Assembly (NCBI GenBank): GCA_030372335.1
Contig: JAUDCW010000007.1
Reading direction: 5' to 3' (one strand)
Source: JALCOL01 sp022649665
Lineage (GTDB): Bacteria > Bacillota > Bacilli > Lactobacillales > Enterococcaceae
DNA: 64,000 nucleotides
The notes below the pieces were generated by a model that made no database searches, was not told the DNA's origin, and was given only the letters and a program-made list of their open reading frames with translations. The position numbers and the translations under genes were made by a program. This document shows, one piece after another, positions 17,847 to 26,783 of this stretch. Position 1 is the first letter of the stretch, and the number at the start of each line of letters is the position of its first letter.

Positions 17847-17891
17847 GCAGGAGTTTTGCACGGACAGGCATGTAAAAAGGAGAGGGCCTTT

Positions 17892-19052
17892 ATGAAAATC
17901 GTGATCGCGATCGATTCATTTAAGGGAAGCCTGACGTCGCTTGAAGCCGGTGCAGCTGCTGAAAAAGGCGTTCGGCGAGTATTCCCGGAAGCGGAAACAG
18001 TCGTCAAGCCTTTGGCAGATGGCGGCGAAGGAACGATGAAGGCCTTGACTTGCGGCTTGGGCGGCGCGGAGCAGACGGTCGCGGTTACGGGACCTTTCGG
18101 GGAGCCGGTCAAAGCTGTCTACGGCGTGATCGCGCGCAGCCGCATCGCGGTGATCGATATCGCCCAAGCCGCTGGATTGACGCTGATCCCAGAAGCCGCG
18201 CGCGATCCGCTTACCGCTACGACGTTCGGGGTCGGCGAATTGCTGGCCGCCGCGATCAAAAAAGGTGCCCGGCGTTTGATCGTCGGTCTCGGCGGGAGCG
18301 GAACGAATGACGGCGGCGCGGGGATGCTTCAGGCATTAGGATTCGAACTTTTGGATGATGCTGGAAAACCGATCCCGCGCGGTGCAAGAGGGCTTGCTGA
18401 TTTGGCGCAGATCAAAACCGATCATGCTTTGCCGGAACTTGCGGAATGTACGTTTGAGATTGCCTGCGATGTCGAAAATCCGCTATACGGACCACACGGC
18501 AGCAGTGTCGTGTTTGCCCCGCAAAAAGGCGCGGCCGCCGAAATGATCCCGGAGATGGACCGCTGGCTGAAGCATTATGCAGCACTCGCTTCCAAAATTT
18601 TTCCGCAGGCGGATCCGACGCTGCCCGGAAGCGGGGCGGCGGGCGGCCTTGGATTTGCTTTTGCGGTTTTTTTGGGTGCCCGGCTGCTGCCGGGCGTCGA
18701 GCTCGTCGCCAAAGAAGTCAAACTCGCTGAAGCACTTTCCGGGGCCGATCTTTTGATCACCGGCGAAGGACGGATCGATGCGCAGACCGCGATGGGCAAA
18801 GCACCAGCGGGGGCAGCGAAAATCGCAAAACGTGCGGCACTGCCGGTCGTGGCTTTCAGCGGCAGTTTGGGCAGCGGGGCCAATACAGTCAATGAAGCCG
18901 GGATCGATGCATTCTTTGCGATCTTGCCGGCAGTGATCCCGCTTGCCGAAGCGATGGAAAAGACTCACGCCGCTGCGAATTTATGCGCGACAGTCGAACA
19001 AGCGCTGCGCCTTTGGCAGATCGCGCAAAAATCGGCCGGTACGGCAAAATAA
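17892..19052 (+). CDS. glxK: Glycerate kinase
   Basis: Phosphorylates D-glycerate with ATP. From ATG 17892 (after AAGGAGAGGGC) the protein is 386 residues, normal for the GarK/GlxK family. Conserved family blocks are IAIDSFKGSLTSLEA at the N-terminus, PLADGGEGT, GLGGSGTNDGGAGMLQALG and ITGEGRIDAQTAMGKAP. No glycerate uptake or degradation genes lie next to it, so the pathway context is not visible. Whether the product is 2- or 3-phosphoglycerate cannot be told from sequence. Confidence 0.93.
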   Translation: MKIVIAIDSFKGSLTSLEAGAAAEKGVRRVFPEAETVVKPLADGGEGTMKALTCGLGGAEQTVAVTGPFGEPVKAVYGVIARSRIAVIDIAQAAGLTLIPEAARDPLTATTFGVGELLAAAIKKGARRLIVGLGGSGTNDGGAGMLQALGFELLDDAGKPIPRGARGLADLAQIKTDHALPELAECTFEIACDVENPLYGPHGSSVVFAPQKGAAAEMIPEMDRWLKHYAALASKIFPQADPTLPGSGAAGGLGFAFAVFLGARLLPGVELVAKEVKLAEALSGADLLITGEGRIDAQTAMGKAPAGAAKIAKRAALPVVAFSGSLGSGANTVNEAGIDAFFAILPAVIPLAEAMEKTHAAANLCATVEQALRLWQIAQKSAGTAK

Positions 19053-19056
19053 TCCT

Positions 19057-19084
19057 TTGAAATTTGAATTTTTCGTAGTATACT
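19057..19084 (+). promoter_or_regulatory. Promoter of the tRNA gene
   Basis: TTGAAA (19057-19062), 16-base spacer, TATACT (19079-19084), ending 12 bases before the tRNA. Confidence 0.75.
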
Positions 19085-19096
19085 ATTAAATGTTTG

Positions 19097-19168
19097 AGGG
19101 CGTTAGTCAAATGGTTAAGACGCATGATTCTCAGTCATGAGGTGCGGGTTCGATTCCCGTACGCCCCA
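19097..19168 (+). tRNA. tRNA-Glu with anticodon CTC
   Basis: A 72-nt cloverleaf. Acceptor strands are AGGGCGT and ACGCCCC, the D stem is GTC/GAC, the anticodon stem CATGA/TCATG encloses TTCTCAG (anticodon CTC), and the T arm is GCGGG-TTCGATT-CCCGT. Discriminator base is A and CCA is not encoded. Position 1 (A) opposes C72, so the outermost pair is mismatched. It has its own promoter and a probable terminator, so it is a single-gene unit. It would read GAG codons. A dedicated CUC tRNA-Glu is not always present in this group, and the mismatch leaves its activity in some doubt. Confidence 0.85.
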
Positions 19169-19187
19169 TTCATTTTGAAAAAGGCAG

Positions 19188-19240
19188 TAGCCGCAAGGAT
19201 TTTGATGAAAAAAGTTCAAGCGACTATTTTTTTATTTTTT
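19188..19240 (+). terminator. Probable terminator of the tRNA gene
   Basis: An imperfect long stem (TAGCCGC with GCGACTA, then GGATTTT with AAAAGTTC) ends in a long T-rich run (TTTTTTTATTTTTT). Confidence 0.6.
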
Positions 19241-19278
19241 CAGGATATTTGGTAAGCTGTAGGGAAGGGGGCATCTGC

Positions 19279-20151
19279 ATGGAAGATCGCTATAAAGAGT
19301 TGAAAAGAGCCGAGCGCGGGGCGATCGTTTCGATCTGCGCATACATTTTTGTATCCGGATTGAAGCTGGCTGTCGGCTATCTGGCCAAGTCCGAAGCGCT
19401 GCAGGCGGATGGACTCAACAACTTGACGGATATCATCGGTTCGGTCACGCTGTTGATCGGCCTGAAGATCTCGCAAGTGCCGGCGGACAAAGAGCACCGC
19501 TACGGCCACTGGAAAGCTGAAAATATCGCAAGCATGATCACCTCGTTCATCATGCTGCTCGTCGGGCTCCAAGTGTTGACAAGTGCCGTCAAACACATTT
19601 TGAGTCGGCAGATGGAGTCGCCGGATATTTCAGCAGCTTTGGTCGGATTGGTTTCGGCTGTCATAATGTATGCTGTTTATTTTTATAATTTAAAACTCAG
19701 CAAATCCGTTAAAAGCCCCGCCCTTTTGGCAGCTGCCAAAGACAACCGCAGCGATGCTTGGACCAGTATCGGGACCGCCATTGCTGTCTTTGCCGCTTCC
19801 TTCAACTTGCCGTGGCTCGATACCGCAGCTGCGATCGTGATCGGCGGCTTGATCATCAAGACTGGGATCGATGTTTTCAGGGAAAATGCGTTTTCGCTCT
19901 CAGACGGTTTCGATGACGAAACGCTGGATGAATTCAAAGTGTATGTCAAGTCGATCCCGGGCGTCGTCGATGTTCCGTTTATCCGCGGCCGCAGTTACGG
20001 GGCGAATGTGTTTTTGGATATCGTCTTAACGATGGATCCGAACATGACCGTGCGCGACAGCCATCACGTCACTGAAACGGTCGAACATGATCTGAAAAAT
20101 AAATTCAGCGTCTACGACATCGATATCCATGTCGAGCCTGCTGAAAAATGA
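19279..20151 (+). CDS. Cation diffusion facilitator, possibly manganese efflux
   Basis: A proton-coupled divalent metal exporter of the inner membrane. From ATG 19279 (after GAAGGGGGC) it has 290 residues, six transmembrane segments in the first 200 and a cytoplasmic C-terminal domain. The transport-site motifs are QADGLNNLTDIIGS in TM2 and KDNRSDAWTSIG in TM5. By alignment from memory with zinc transporters such as YiiP, the site reads Asp/Asn in TM2 and Asp/Asp in TM5, lacking the zinc-typical His. That pattern fits manganese-type members, but the metal assignment is inference. A terminator at 20161 separates it from dinG. Confidence 0.85.
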   Translation: MEDRYKELKRAERGAIVSICAYIFVSGLKLAVGYLAKSEALQADGLNNLTDIIGSVTLLIGLKISQVPADKEHRYGHWKAENIASMITSFIMLLVGLQVLTSAVKHILSRQMESPDISAALVGLVSAVIMYAVYFYNLKLSKSVKSPALLAAAKDNRSDAWTSIGTAIAVFAASFNLPWLDTAAAIVIGGLIIKTGIDVFRENAFSLSDGFDDETLDEFKVYVKSIPGVVDVPFIRGRSYGANVFLDIVLTMDPNMTVRDSHHVTETVEHDLKNKFSVYDIDIHVEPAEK

Positions 20152-20160
20152 TAGAATAAG

Positions 20161-20206
20161 AGCAAGTCTGTTGCAAGCGTCCGCGCTGAGACAAGACTTG
20201 CTTTTT
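20161..20206 (+). terminator. Terminator between the CDF gene and dinG
   Basis: AGCAAGTCT (20161-20169) pairs with AGACTTGCT (20194-20202), followed by TTTTT. Confidence 0.8.
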
Positions 20207-20226
20207 GATAGAAAGAAGTGAAGATT

Positions 20227-22959
20227 TTGCAAACATACGCTGTGGTCGATTTGGAAACGACCGGAACGAATCCGAAAAAAGACCGGATCATTCAGTTCGG
20301 CTGTGCCTTTGTCCAAGATGGCGAGATCATTTCCACTTTGGCAATGGATATCAATCCGGGGTGCAAAATCCCCAAAAATATCCAGGCTTTGACAGGAATC
20401 AGCCAGAAACAAGTCCAAAAAGCCCCCTTTTTCGAGGATGTGGCGCCGACGATCCGGCAATATTTAGAAAATACGATTTTTGTCGCTCATAATATCCAGT
20501 TCGACTATTCTTTTTTGAAACATGAATTTGTCCGCTGCGGGATCAAAGATTTCAATGTGCCGGGGATCGATACGGTCGAGCTCGCACAGATCTTTTTGCC
20601 GACCGCGCCGAGCTTTCGGTTGAAAGATTTGACAAAAAGCTTCGCCTTGTCGCATGAGCATCCGCATCAGGCAGACAGCGATGCCTTCGCGACGGCTGAG
20701 CTTCTGTTGAAGATCATGGAGCGGATCAAGAGTTTGCCGCTGCCGACGCTTGAGATGATCGTTTCACTTTCGAAAAAGTGCGCGATGGACACCCATCACT
20801 TTTTATATGAGTGCCTCCAGCACTTGAAAAAAGCCCATCCGCCGCTGGCAGGTGAGCTGATCGACGTCGAAGGGATCGTACTCCGCCGCAAACAGCTGCC
20901 GGTGATGGGCGAGCGTGCTTACGAGCTGACTGGCTATCCGCGCGGCAAACGTGCCAAAGAAAAGCGCTATCCGCCTTCTTTAACCTATCGCGCTTCGCAG
21001 GGGCGCATGATGGACGTCGTTTATGACTTCTTCACGAAGACGGACGAAGTGCCGAATTTGTTTTTGGAAGCTGCGACCGGGATCGGCAAGACCTATGCGT
21101 ATCTTTTGCCGCTCAGCTACTTGGTGACACGAGAAAATCCGGCGATCATTGCGACACCCTCGATCATTTTGGAAAATCAGCTGATGAACGACATCGGCCA
21201 GCTGAACCAGTGGAGCGATCCGCAGATCCAAGCGACCCTCGTGAAAAGCAACCGCCATTATTTGAATCTCGCACGTTTCAAAGCTTCGCTCGCTGAAAAA
21301 GGGCTGCCGCGGCAAGTCCGGCTGTGGCAGATGATGATTTTGGTCTGGCTGACAAAAACGACGACCGGCGACTTGGATGAGCTGCGGCTCAATCAGCGCA
21401 AGCAGCCGTTTTGGCAAGAAGTCTCCCACCGCGGCGAATCGTCGCTTGATCCGCACAATGCATTTTATCCGCACGACTTTTTGCGCCACTTGCACAGCCG
21501 CATCAAAAGCAGCAACTTCTTGATCGTCAACCACGCTTTTTTAGTGGAAGAAGATCACCGCAGCGAGTTTGCTTTGCCGCCATCTGACTATTTAGTGATC
21601 GATGAAGCCCACCGCTTTCCTGATATCGCCAGCAAGGCTGGCACTGCCCGTTTCCGCTTTTCCGAATGGGAGCATCTTGCTTCGCAGCTGCGCGAACGTT
21701 TTGAGATCGAAGAGGGGCTTTCACTTGAAGGCACTCCGGAATTGCTCTTATTCGAACGGATCTTTTTTTCGATCGAAGAAGAAGTCGAAGCACTCCAAGA
21801 ATGGTTGGCATCTTTTGTGCCGCGCGACCGGCAGACTTTTTTGCTGGAACAAGGCAAGCTGCCGGCGGATTTCGCAAAATTGCTGTTGAAACTCAAAGCT
21901 CATCTGGCAGATTTTTTGACGATGGATGCTGAATTTTTCCAAGAAGAACAAACCTTAGAGCATGAGCGGCTCCTGCAATTGATCGATCTTTTGCAGATTT
22001 TAGCGAACTTGGAAACCGGCTGGATCTTTTGGGCTGCCCGCCAAAATGACGAGATCGCTTTTGTCGCGAACGAGGCTGATCAGGCAGATTTGCCGCAAGC
22101 CAAATGGTTCGAACGATATCCGCGGGTCTTGTTCACTGGCGGAACGCTCAAAGCGAGCCGCAAAGACTTTTTGCCTGAGGAATTAGGATTGACAGATTAC
22201 CGCTTTAAAGTGTTCAAATCCCCTTTTGATTACAGCAAGCAGAGTGTTTTGGTCGTGCCGGAAACAGATCTCGATTTTTCGGCTGACAGCGGGGCGCTCG
22301 CTTATCAGCTGAGCGGGATCCTTTTGAAATTTTTGCTGAAGACTGACCAGCCGACGCTGATCTTATTTACGTCGCACGAGCTTTTGCAGAAAGTATTCCA
22401 TCATTTGAATCTGAAATTGATGGAAGCCGGGCGTGAAAGTTTTGCTCAAGGACTTTCGGGCAATCAGGAAAAGATCCTGAAGCGTTTTGCCAACAGCGGA
22501 AACGGTGTGCTCTTCGGCGCGGATGTTTTCTGGGAAGGGATCGACTTGCCGGAAGAGCTCCTCAGCTTTTTGATCGTAACGCGCCTGCCGTTTGAAAATC
22601 CGCAGCGGCCGCTCGTCAAAGCGCGCTACCAAAGAATCCAAGCGCGCGGCAAAAATCCGTTTTACTATGACTCGCTCCCGCGGGCAGCATTCCGGCTGCG
22701 TCAAGGATTAGGACGCTTGATCCGTTCAGAGGACGATTACGGTGCGATGCTCGTTTTGGACCCGCGGCTCATTACTGCAAGTTATGCCGGCCAGCTTGCG
22801 AAAGCTTTTCCGAAAGAATTGCCGATCTATCATGAAAGTCTTTCGGCGAGTATCGAAACAGTGGCGACTTTTTTTCAAGAAAAAGCCGCAAGTCCGTCTC
22901 CAAATGAAGACCTTTCTGCTATAATAAAAAACGGTGAGAATACGGGGGGTGTCCAGTGA
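20227..22959 (+). CDS. dinG: DinG-type helicase with N-terminal DnaQ-like exonuclease domain
   Basis: About 910 residues. The N-terminal DEDD exonuclease domain (about 1-170) starts VVDLETTGTNP and includes HNIQFDYSFL and HQADSDAFAT. The C-terminal superfamily 2 helicase has Walker A EAATGIGKTYAYLLP, the DEAH box VIDEAHRFPD and the late motif GLGRLIRSEDD. This exonuclease-DinG fusion is the usual Bacillota form. The four cysteines of the iron-sulfur cluster of E. coli DinG are not evident, as is common in this form. The start is uncertain: TTG 20227 follows GAAGTGA, while GTG 20218 lies inside it. The 3' end overlaps the next gene by 4 bases. Confidence 0.9.
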   Translation: MQTYAVVDLETTGTNPKKDRIIQFGCAFVQDGEIISTLAMDINPGCKIPKNIQALTGISQKQVQKAPFFEDVAPTIRQYLENTIFVAHNIQFDYSFLKHEFVRCGIKDFNVPGIDTVELAQIFLPTAPSFRLKDLTKSFALSHEHPHQADSDAFATAELLLKIMERIKSLPLPTLEMIVSLSKKCAMDTHHFLYECLQHLKKAHPPLAGELIDVEGIVLRRKQLPVMGERAYELTGYPRGKRAKEKRYPPSLTYRASQGRMMDVVYDFFTKTDEVPNLFLEAATGIGKTYAYLLPLSYLVTRENPAIIATPSIILENQLMNDIGQLNQWSDPQIQATLVKSNRHYLNLARFKASLAEKGLPRQVRLWQMMILVWLTKTTTGDLDELRLNQRKQPFWQEVSHRGESSLDPHNAFYPHDFLRHLHSRIKSSNFLIVNHAFLVEEDHRSEFALPPSDYLVIDEAHRFPDIASKAGTARFRFSEWEHLASQLRERFEIEEGLSLEGTPELLLFERIFFSIEEEVEALQEWLASFVPRDRQTFLLEQGKLPADFAKLLLKLKAHLADFLTMDAEFFQEEQTLEHERLLQLIDLLQILANLETGWIFWAARQNDEIAFVANEADQADLPQAKWFERYPRVLFTGGTLKASRKDFLPEELGLTDYRFKVFKSPFDYSKQSVLVVPETDLDFSADSGALAYQLSGILLKFLLKTDQPTLILFTSHELLQKVFHHLNLKLMEAGRESFAQGLSGNQEKILKRFANSGNGVLFGADVFWEGIDLPEELLSFLIVTRLPFENPQRPLVKARYQRIQARGKNPFYYDSLPRAAFRLRQGLGRLIRSEDDYGAMLVLDPRLITASYAGQLAKAFPKELPIYHESLSASIETVATFFQEKAASPSPNEDLSAIIKNGENTGGVQ

Positions 22960-23447
22960 GAAAAAGAAATCGGCTTGAAAAAGTGCTGATCGCGGTCTTG
23001 ATCGTTCTTGTGCTGGTATTGATCTTTGCTTTCGGGACATTCAATCGTTCGCTGGCGCCTTTCCATCAGAAAGAGGCACGCTTCGAACAGTTGGCGCGCA
23101 AACAGAAATATGTAAAGAAGACGGACCGCTTTTATTGGTTTACCCGCAAGAAAACGTACTATACAGTGAGCGGCGAAACAAAAGACGGCCAAGCGAAATT
23201 GATCGTTTTCGATGCTAAGAAAAAAGTCGTTGCCGACTTAAATGTCAAAGACGGCCTTGATCGCAACCAGGTCTTGAAAAAGTTCAATGAAGAGCATCCG
23301 AAAATCGTCATCGACCGCTTGAATTTCGGGATGTACGATGAGACACCAGTCTGGGAAATCACCAGCAAAAATACCCAGGGAACATTTGATTATTATTTAT
23401 TCAGTTTTAAAGATGGACAAGAGCTGAAAGTCGTCAAAGACATTTAG
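22956..23447 (+). CDS. YpmB-like membrane-anchored protein (DUF5590)
   Basis: A 163-residue protein. A single N-terminal membrane anchor (about 11-30) is followed by an extracytoplasmic domain with two PepSY-like halves (about 55-100 and 105-160). GTG 22956 overlaps dinG by 4 bases; the GGGGGGTGT just before can act as binding site. The order dinG-ypmB-aspB-asnS is conserved in many Bacillota, which supports the identity. The function of YpmB is not established. Confidence 0.8.
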   Translation: MRKRNRLEKVLIAVLIVLVLVLIFAFGTFNRSLAPFHQKEARFEQLARKQKYVKKTDRFYWFTRKKTYYTVSGETKDGQAKLIVFDAKKKVVADLNVKDGLDRNQVLKKFNEEHPKIVIDRLNFGMYDETPVWEITSKNTQGTFDYYLFSFKDGQELKVVKDI

Positions 23448-23464
23448 CCGAGGAGGAGACACAC

Positions 23465-24652
23465 ATGGAATTATCAGAACGAGCACGACGCTTGCAGCCT
23501 TCAGCAACACTCGCTGCTGCCGCACAAGCGAAAAAATTGAAAGCAAGCGGATTGGACGTGATCTCGCTGACGGTCGGCGAGCCGGACTTTATTACGCCGG
23601 CCCACATCGAGGAAGCGGCGATCCGGGCGATCAAATCCGGCAAAACCAGTTTTTATACCCCAACTGCCGGACTGCTGGAATTGCGGGAGGCGATTTGCGC
23701 AGATCTTAAGCGGCGGTACGGACTGGAGTATTCTCCTGAAGAAATTTTGGCGACAGACGGCGCGAAATTTGCCCTGTATACATTGTTTCAAGCGATTTTG
23801 GATGAAGAAGACGAAGTGCTCCTGCCGATCCCGAGCTGGGTCAGCTATGCGGAACAAGTCCGCTTGGCAGCCGGCGTGCCGATCTTTGTCCCAACGAATG
23901 AAGCCAAAGAATTCAAAGTAACTGTCTCAGACTTGGAAAACCATCGCAGCGACAAGACCAAGGCGCTGATCTTGAACTCGCCTTCCAATCCGACCGGGAT
24001 GATCTACAGCGCGGACGAGTTGCGGGCGATCGGCGAGTGGGCCGTTGCACATGATATTTTGATCGTCGCCGATGATATTTACAATCAGCTCGTCTATAAC
24101 GGCAGCGAAGCGGTCTCGATCATTACGACCTCGGAAGCGATCCGCCAGCAGACGATCGTGATCGACGGCGTTTCAAAAACGTATTCGATGACCGGCTGGC
24201 GCTTAGGCTATGCAGCCGGCCGAAAAGACATTATCCAAGCCATGGTCCGGATCGCTTCGCAGTCGACCAGCAACCCGGCTGCGGCCAGCCAGTATGCCGC
24301 GATCGAAGCATATAACGGCACGCAGGAAAATGTCGAAAAAATGCGTCAAGCATTCGAAGACCGTCTGAACCATGCTTACGAACTTTTGGAAGAAGTGCCA
24401 GGATTCCGCACAGTCAAACCGCGCGGGGCTTTCTATCTTTTCCCGAATGTGCGCGAAGCGATGGAGAAGACCGGATTTTCTGATATCAACGATTTTGTTG
24501 CCGCGCTTTTGCGCGAAGCACTAGTTGCAACAGTCAGCGGCGAATCTTTCGGTTCGAAAGATCATTTGCGGATCAGCTATGCTACGGACCTTACGCTGGT
24601 CGAAGAAGCGATCCGCCGCATCAAACATTTCGTGGAAACGCATCAGAAATAA
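23465..24652 (+). CDS. aspB: Aspartate aminotransferase (class I, PLP-dependent)
   Basis: Makes aspartate from oxaloacetate and glutamate in the cytoplasm. The 395-residue protein has the PLP-lysine region VIDGVSKTYSMTGWRLGYAAG, the cofactor-contacting LNSPSNPTGMIYS and IVADDIYNQLVY, and the substrate-binding Arg in HLRISYA. The fold-type I subgroup 1b motifs match Bacillus AspB. It lies 17 bases after the ypmB-like gene and 22 before asnS, so aspartate and asparaginyl-tRNA supply are co-transcribed. Confidence 0.94.
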   Translation: MELSERARRLQPSATLAAAAQAKKLKASGLDVISLTVGEPDFITPAHIEEAAIRAIKSGKTSFYTPTAGLLELREAICADLKRRYGLEYSPEEILATDGAKFALYTLFQAILDEEDEVLLPIPSWVSYAEQVRLAAGVPIFVPTNEAKEFKVTVSDLENHRSDKTKALILNSPSNPTGMIYSADELRAIGEWAVAHDILIVADDIYNQLVYNGSEAVSIITTSEAIRQQTIVIDGVSKTYSMTGWRLGYAAGRKDIIQAMVRIASQSTSNPAAASQYAAIEAYNGTQENVEKMRQAFEDRLNHAYELLEEVPGFRTVKPRGAFYLFPNVREAMEKTGFSDINDFVAALLREALVATVSGESFGSKDHLRISYATDLTLVEEAIRRIKHFVETHQK

Positions 24653-24674
24653 AAAATCGAACAGAGGAGCGAAT

Positions 24675-25976
24675 ATGGTGAAACGCATCAGTATTATCGA
24701 TTCAAAAGACAATGTCGGCCAAACCGTCACGATCGGCGCTTGGGTCGCCAATAAGCGTTCCAGCGGCAAGATCGCCTTTTTGGAGCTGCGCGACGGGACC
24801 GCTTATTTTCAAGGAGTCGTCGTCAAAAATGAAGTCGGCGAAGAATTTTTCGATGTGGCGAAAAATCTCTCGCAGGAAACGTCGGTCTTGGTGACCGGCG
24901 AGATCCGCGAAGACAAGCGCTCGCATTTCGGCTATGAGATCGGGGTCACTTCTTTGGAAGTCGTTGGGGAAAGCCAAGACTATCCGATCACACCGAAAGA
25001 ACACGGGACCGACTTTTTGATGGACCACCGTCATTTGTGGCTGCGCAGCTCGAAGCAGCACGCGATCATGCTGATCAGAAATGAACTGATCCAAGCGATC
25101 TACCGCTTTTATGATGAAAACGGCTTCGTCAAGATCGACCCGCCGATTTTGACCGGTTCGGCACCGGAAGGGACGACCGATCTTTTCGAAACGAATTATT
25201 TTGATCAAAAAGCATATCTTTCGCAAAGCGGCCAGCTGTATATGGAAGCCGCGGCGATGGCATTCGGCAAAGTCTTCTCTTTTGGCCCGACATTCCGCGC
25301 TGAAAAATCGAAAACGCGCCGCCATTTGATCGAGTTTTGGATGATCGAGCCCGAAATGGCGTTCTGTCATCAGGAAGAGTCGCTGGAGATCCAAGAGAAA
25401 TTTATCGCGTACCTCGTCCAGAGTGTTTTGGATAATTGTGCGTATGCGCTGAAAGTTTTGGATCGCGATCCGGAAATCTTGAAGAAATATACGAAGCTGC
25501 CTTATCCGCGGATCACGTATGATGATGCGATCGCACTTTTGAAGGAAAACAATTTCACCGATATCGAATGGGGCGAAGACTTCGGGTCGCCGCACGAAAC
25601 ATTTATCGCGAACTCCTTCGATCAACCGGTCTTTATTTTGAATTATCCGAAAGCGGTCAAACCATTTTACATGAAGCTGCATCCGACACGCAAAGATGTC
25701 GCGATCTGTGCGGATTTGATCGCACCGGAAGGGTATGGCGAGATCATCGGCGGCAGTGAACGTGAAACAGATTACGACCGGCTGCTCGGCGAGATCCGCA
25801 ATGCCGGTCTGAGCGAAGAAGAATATTCTTGGTATCTTGATCTGCGCAAATACGGCACTGTGCCGCATTCAGGCTTCGGCTTGGGGCTGGAACGCACGAT
25901 CACGTGGATCTGCGGAATCGAACATATTCGCGAAGCGATCCCGTTCCCGCGTCTTTTGCACCGTATTTATCCATAA
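24675..25976 (+). CDS. asnS: Asparaginyl-tRNA synthetase
   Basis: A class II synthetase of 433 residues. ATG 24675 is set by the GAGGAG upstream; the open frame extends further back into aspB but that is non-coding in this frame. An OB-fold anticodon-binding domain (about 15-105, with GAWVANKRSSGKIAFLELRD) precedes the catalytic core. Motif 2 is FGPTFRAEKSKTRRHLIEFW and motif 3 is GFGLGLERTITWICG. No T-box is seen; expression probably follows the dinG-aspB operon. A terminator follows at 25985. Confidence 0.95.
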   Translation: MVKRISIIDSKDNVGQTVTIGAWVANKRSSGKIAFLELRDGTAYFQGVVVKNEVGEEFFDVAKNLSQETSVLVTGEIREDKRSHFGYEIGVTSLEVVGESQDYPITPKEHGTDFLMDHRHLWLRSSKQHAIMLIRNELIQAIYRFYDENGFVKIDPPILTGSAPEGTTDLFETNYFDQKAYLSQSGQLYMEAAAMAFGKVFSFGPTFRAEKSKTRRHLIEFWMIEPEMAFCHQEESLEIQEKFIAYLVQSVLDNCAYALKVLDRDPEILKKYTKLPYPRITYDDAIALLKENNFTDIEWGEDFGSPHETFIANSFDQPVFILNYPKAVKPFYMKLHPTRKDVAICADLIAPEGYGEIIGGSERETDYDRLLGEIRNAGLSEEEYSWYLDLRKYGTVPHSGFGLGLERTITWICGIEHIREAIPFPRLLHRIYP

Positions 25977-25984
25977 AAATCAAT

Positions 25985-26031
25985 AGCGGGACCGCGACGA
26001 GATTGATGTCACGGTCCCGCTATCCTTTTAG
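25985..26031 (+). terminator. Terminator of the dinG-asnS operon
   Basis: AGCGGGACCG (25985-25994) pairs with CGGTCCCGCT (26012-26021), followed by ATCCTTTTA. Confidence 0.85.
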
Positions 26032-26141
26032 ATTAGAGAGAGTGGTACGTAAGAAATTTTATCAACTCACGCAAAAACAGTAGAAAACCGCCGTTTTTCT
26101 GGTATGATAGGGCTATCATGAATTAAAGGCGTGAAAAAAAG

Positions 26142-26633
26142 ATGTTAATCAGGAAATTTCAAAATAAAGATGCGGAAGTTTCTGCTAAGATCATTCAAAG
26201 AACTTTTTTGAAATTGAAGCAGGATGCCGAAGCGATCCATCAGCCCCTCAAAACGAATGTCCGTTTGATGGATTTGGCCCATCTTTTAGTATTAGCCAGT
26301 TCTGCACATATTTATGTGGTGGAACTCGGCGCGAAGGTGATCGGCTTGGGTGCGATCTCCTCTTACTATGGCCGTCAGCATGAAAGTTTGATCCAGTCGG
26401 TCTATATCGATCCGGATCATCAAAATAAAGGATTCGGCGAAGCACTGATCCGCGCGCTTGAAAAGGATTCGTTTTATTTGCGGGCGGTATCCGTCAAAGT
26501 GCTGGCCACGAACAATATGATTCCTTTTTTTGCGCGTTTCGGTTATCAGCCGAGCGAGCAATACAGCCAAAATGAATTTGAAGTATGGCTGGAGAAAAAG
26601 ACCGGCAATGATATTCCGGATGAATGGATCTGA
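26142..26633 (+). CDS. GNAT-family N-acetyltransferase
   Basis: A 163-residue protein. The acetyl-CoA-binding motif A is SVYIDPDHQNKGFGEALIRALE at about residues 86-107, with the Q/RxxGxG/A pattern as QNKGFG. The substrate is unknown. It stands alone between two terminators, with a TATGAT-type -10 near 26103. Confidence 0.85.
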   Translation: MLIRKFQNKDAEVSAKIIQRTFLKLKQDAEAIHQPLKTNVRLMDLAHLLVLASSAHIYVVELGAKVIGLGAISSYYGRQHESLIQSVYIDPDHQNKGFGEALIRALEKDSFYLRAVSVKVLATNNMIPFFARFGYQPSEQYSQNEFEVWLEKKTGNDIPDEWI

Positions 26634-26668
26634 AAAAAACTTTTGAGACATCTTTATTTGGAAGAAAA

Positions 26669-26698
26669 GCTGTGACAAGGATTTTGTCACAGCTTTTT
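26669..26698 (+). terminator. Terminator after the acetyltransferase gene
   Basis: GCTGTGACAA (26669-26678) pairs with TTGTCACAGC (26684-26693), followed by TTTTTG. Confidence 0.85.
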
Positions 26699-26714
26699 GC
26701 TATATTACAAATGA

Positions 26715-26749
26715 ATATGTTGACATATGAACACCTGAACATATATAAT
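26715..26749 (+). promoter_or_regulatory. Promoter and likely metal-regulator operator
   Basis: TTGACA (26720-26725), 18-base spacer, TATAAT (26744-26749). The -35 box sits inside the palindrome ATATGTTGACATAT (26715-26728), and two TGAACA direct repeats (26728-26733, 26736-26741) fill the spacer. ArsR-family repressors of metal-export genes bind AT-rich sites of this kind, so metal control is plausible. No repressor gene is adjacent. Confidence 0.6.
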
Positions 26750-26783
26750 GAACTTGAGGATAAATAAAGAGAGGAGCATGGTG

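Noticed and set aside
24525..24674. N-terminal extension of asnS
   Set aside because: It overlaps the end of aspB in another frame, and GAGGAG precedes ATG 24675.
24702..25868. 388-codon minus-strand frame opposite asnS
   Set aside because: Antisense shadow of a clear synthetase gene.
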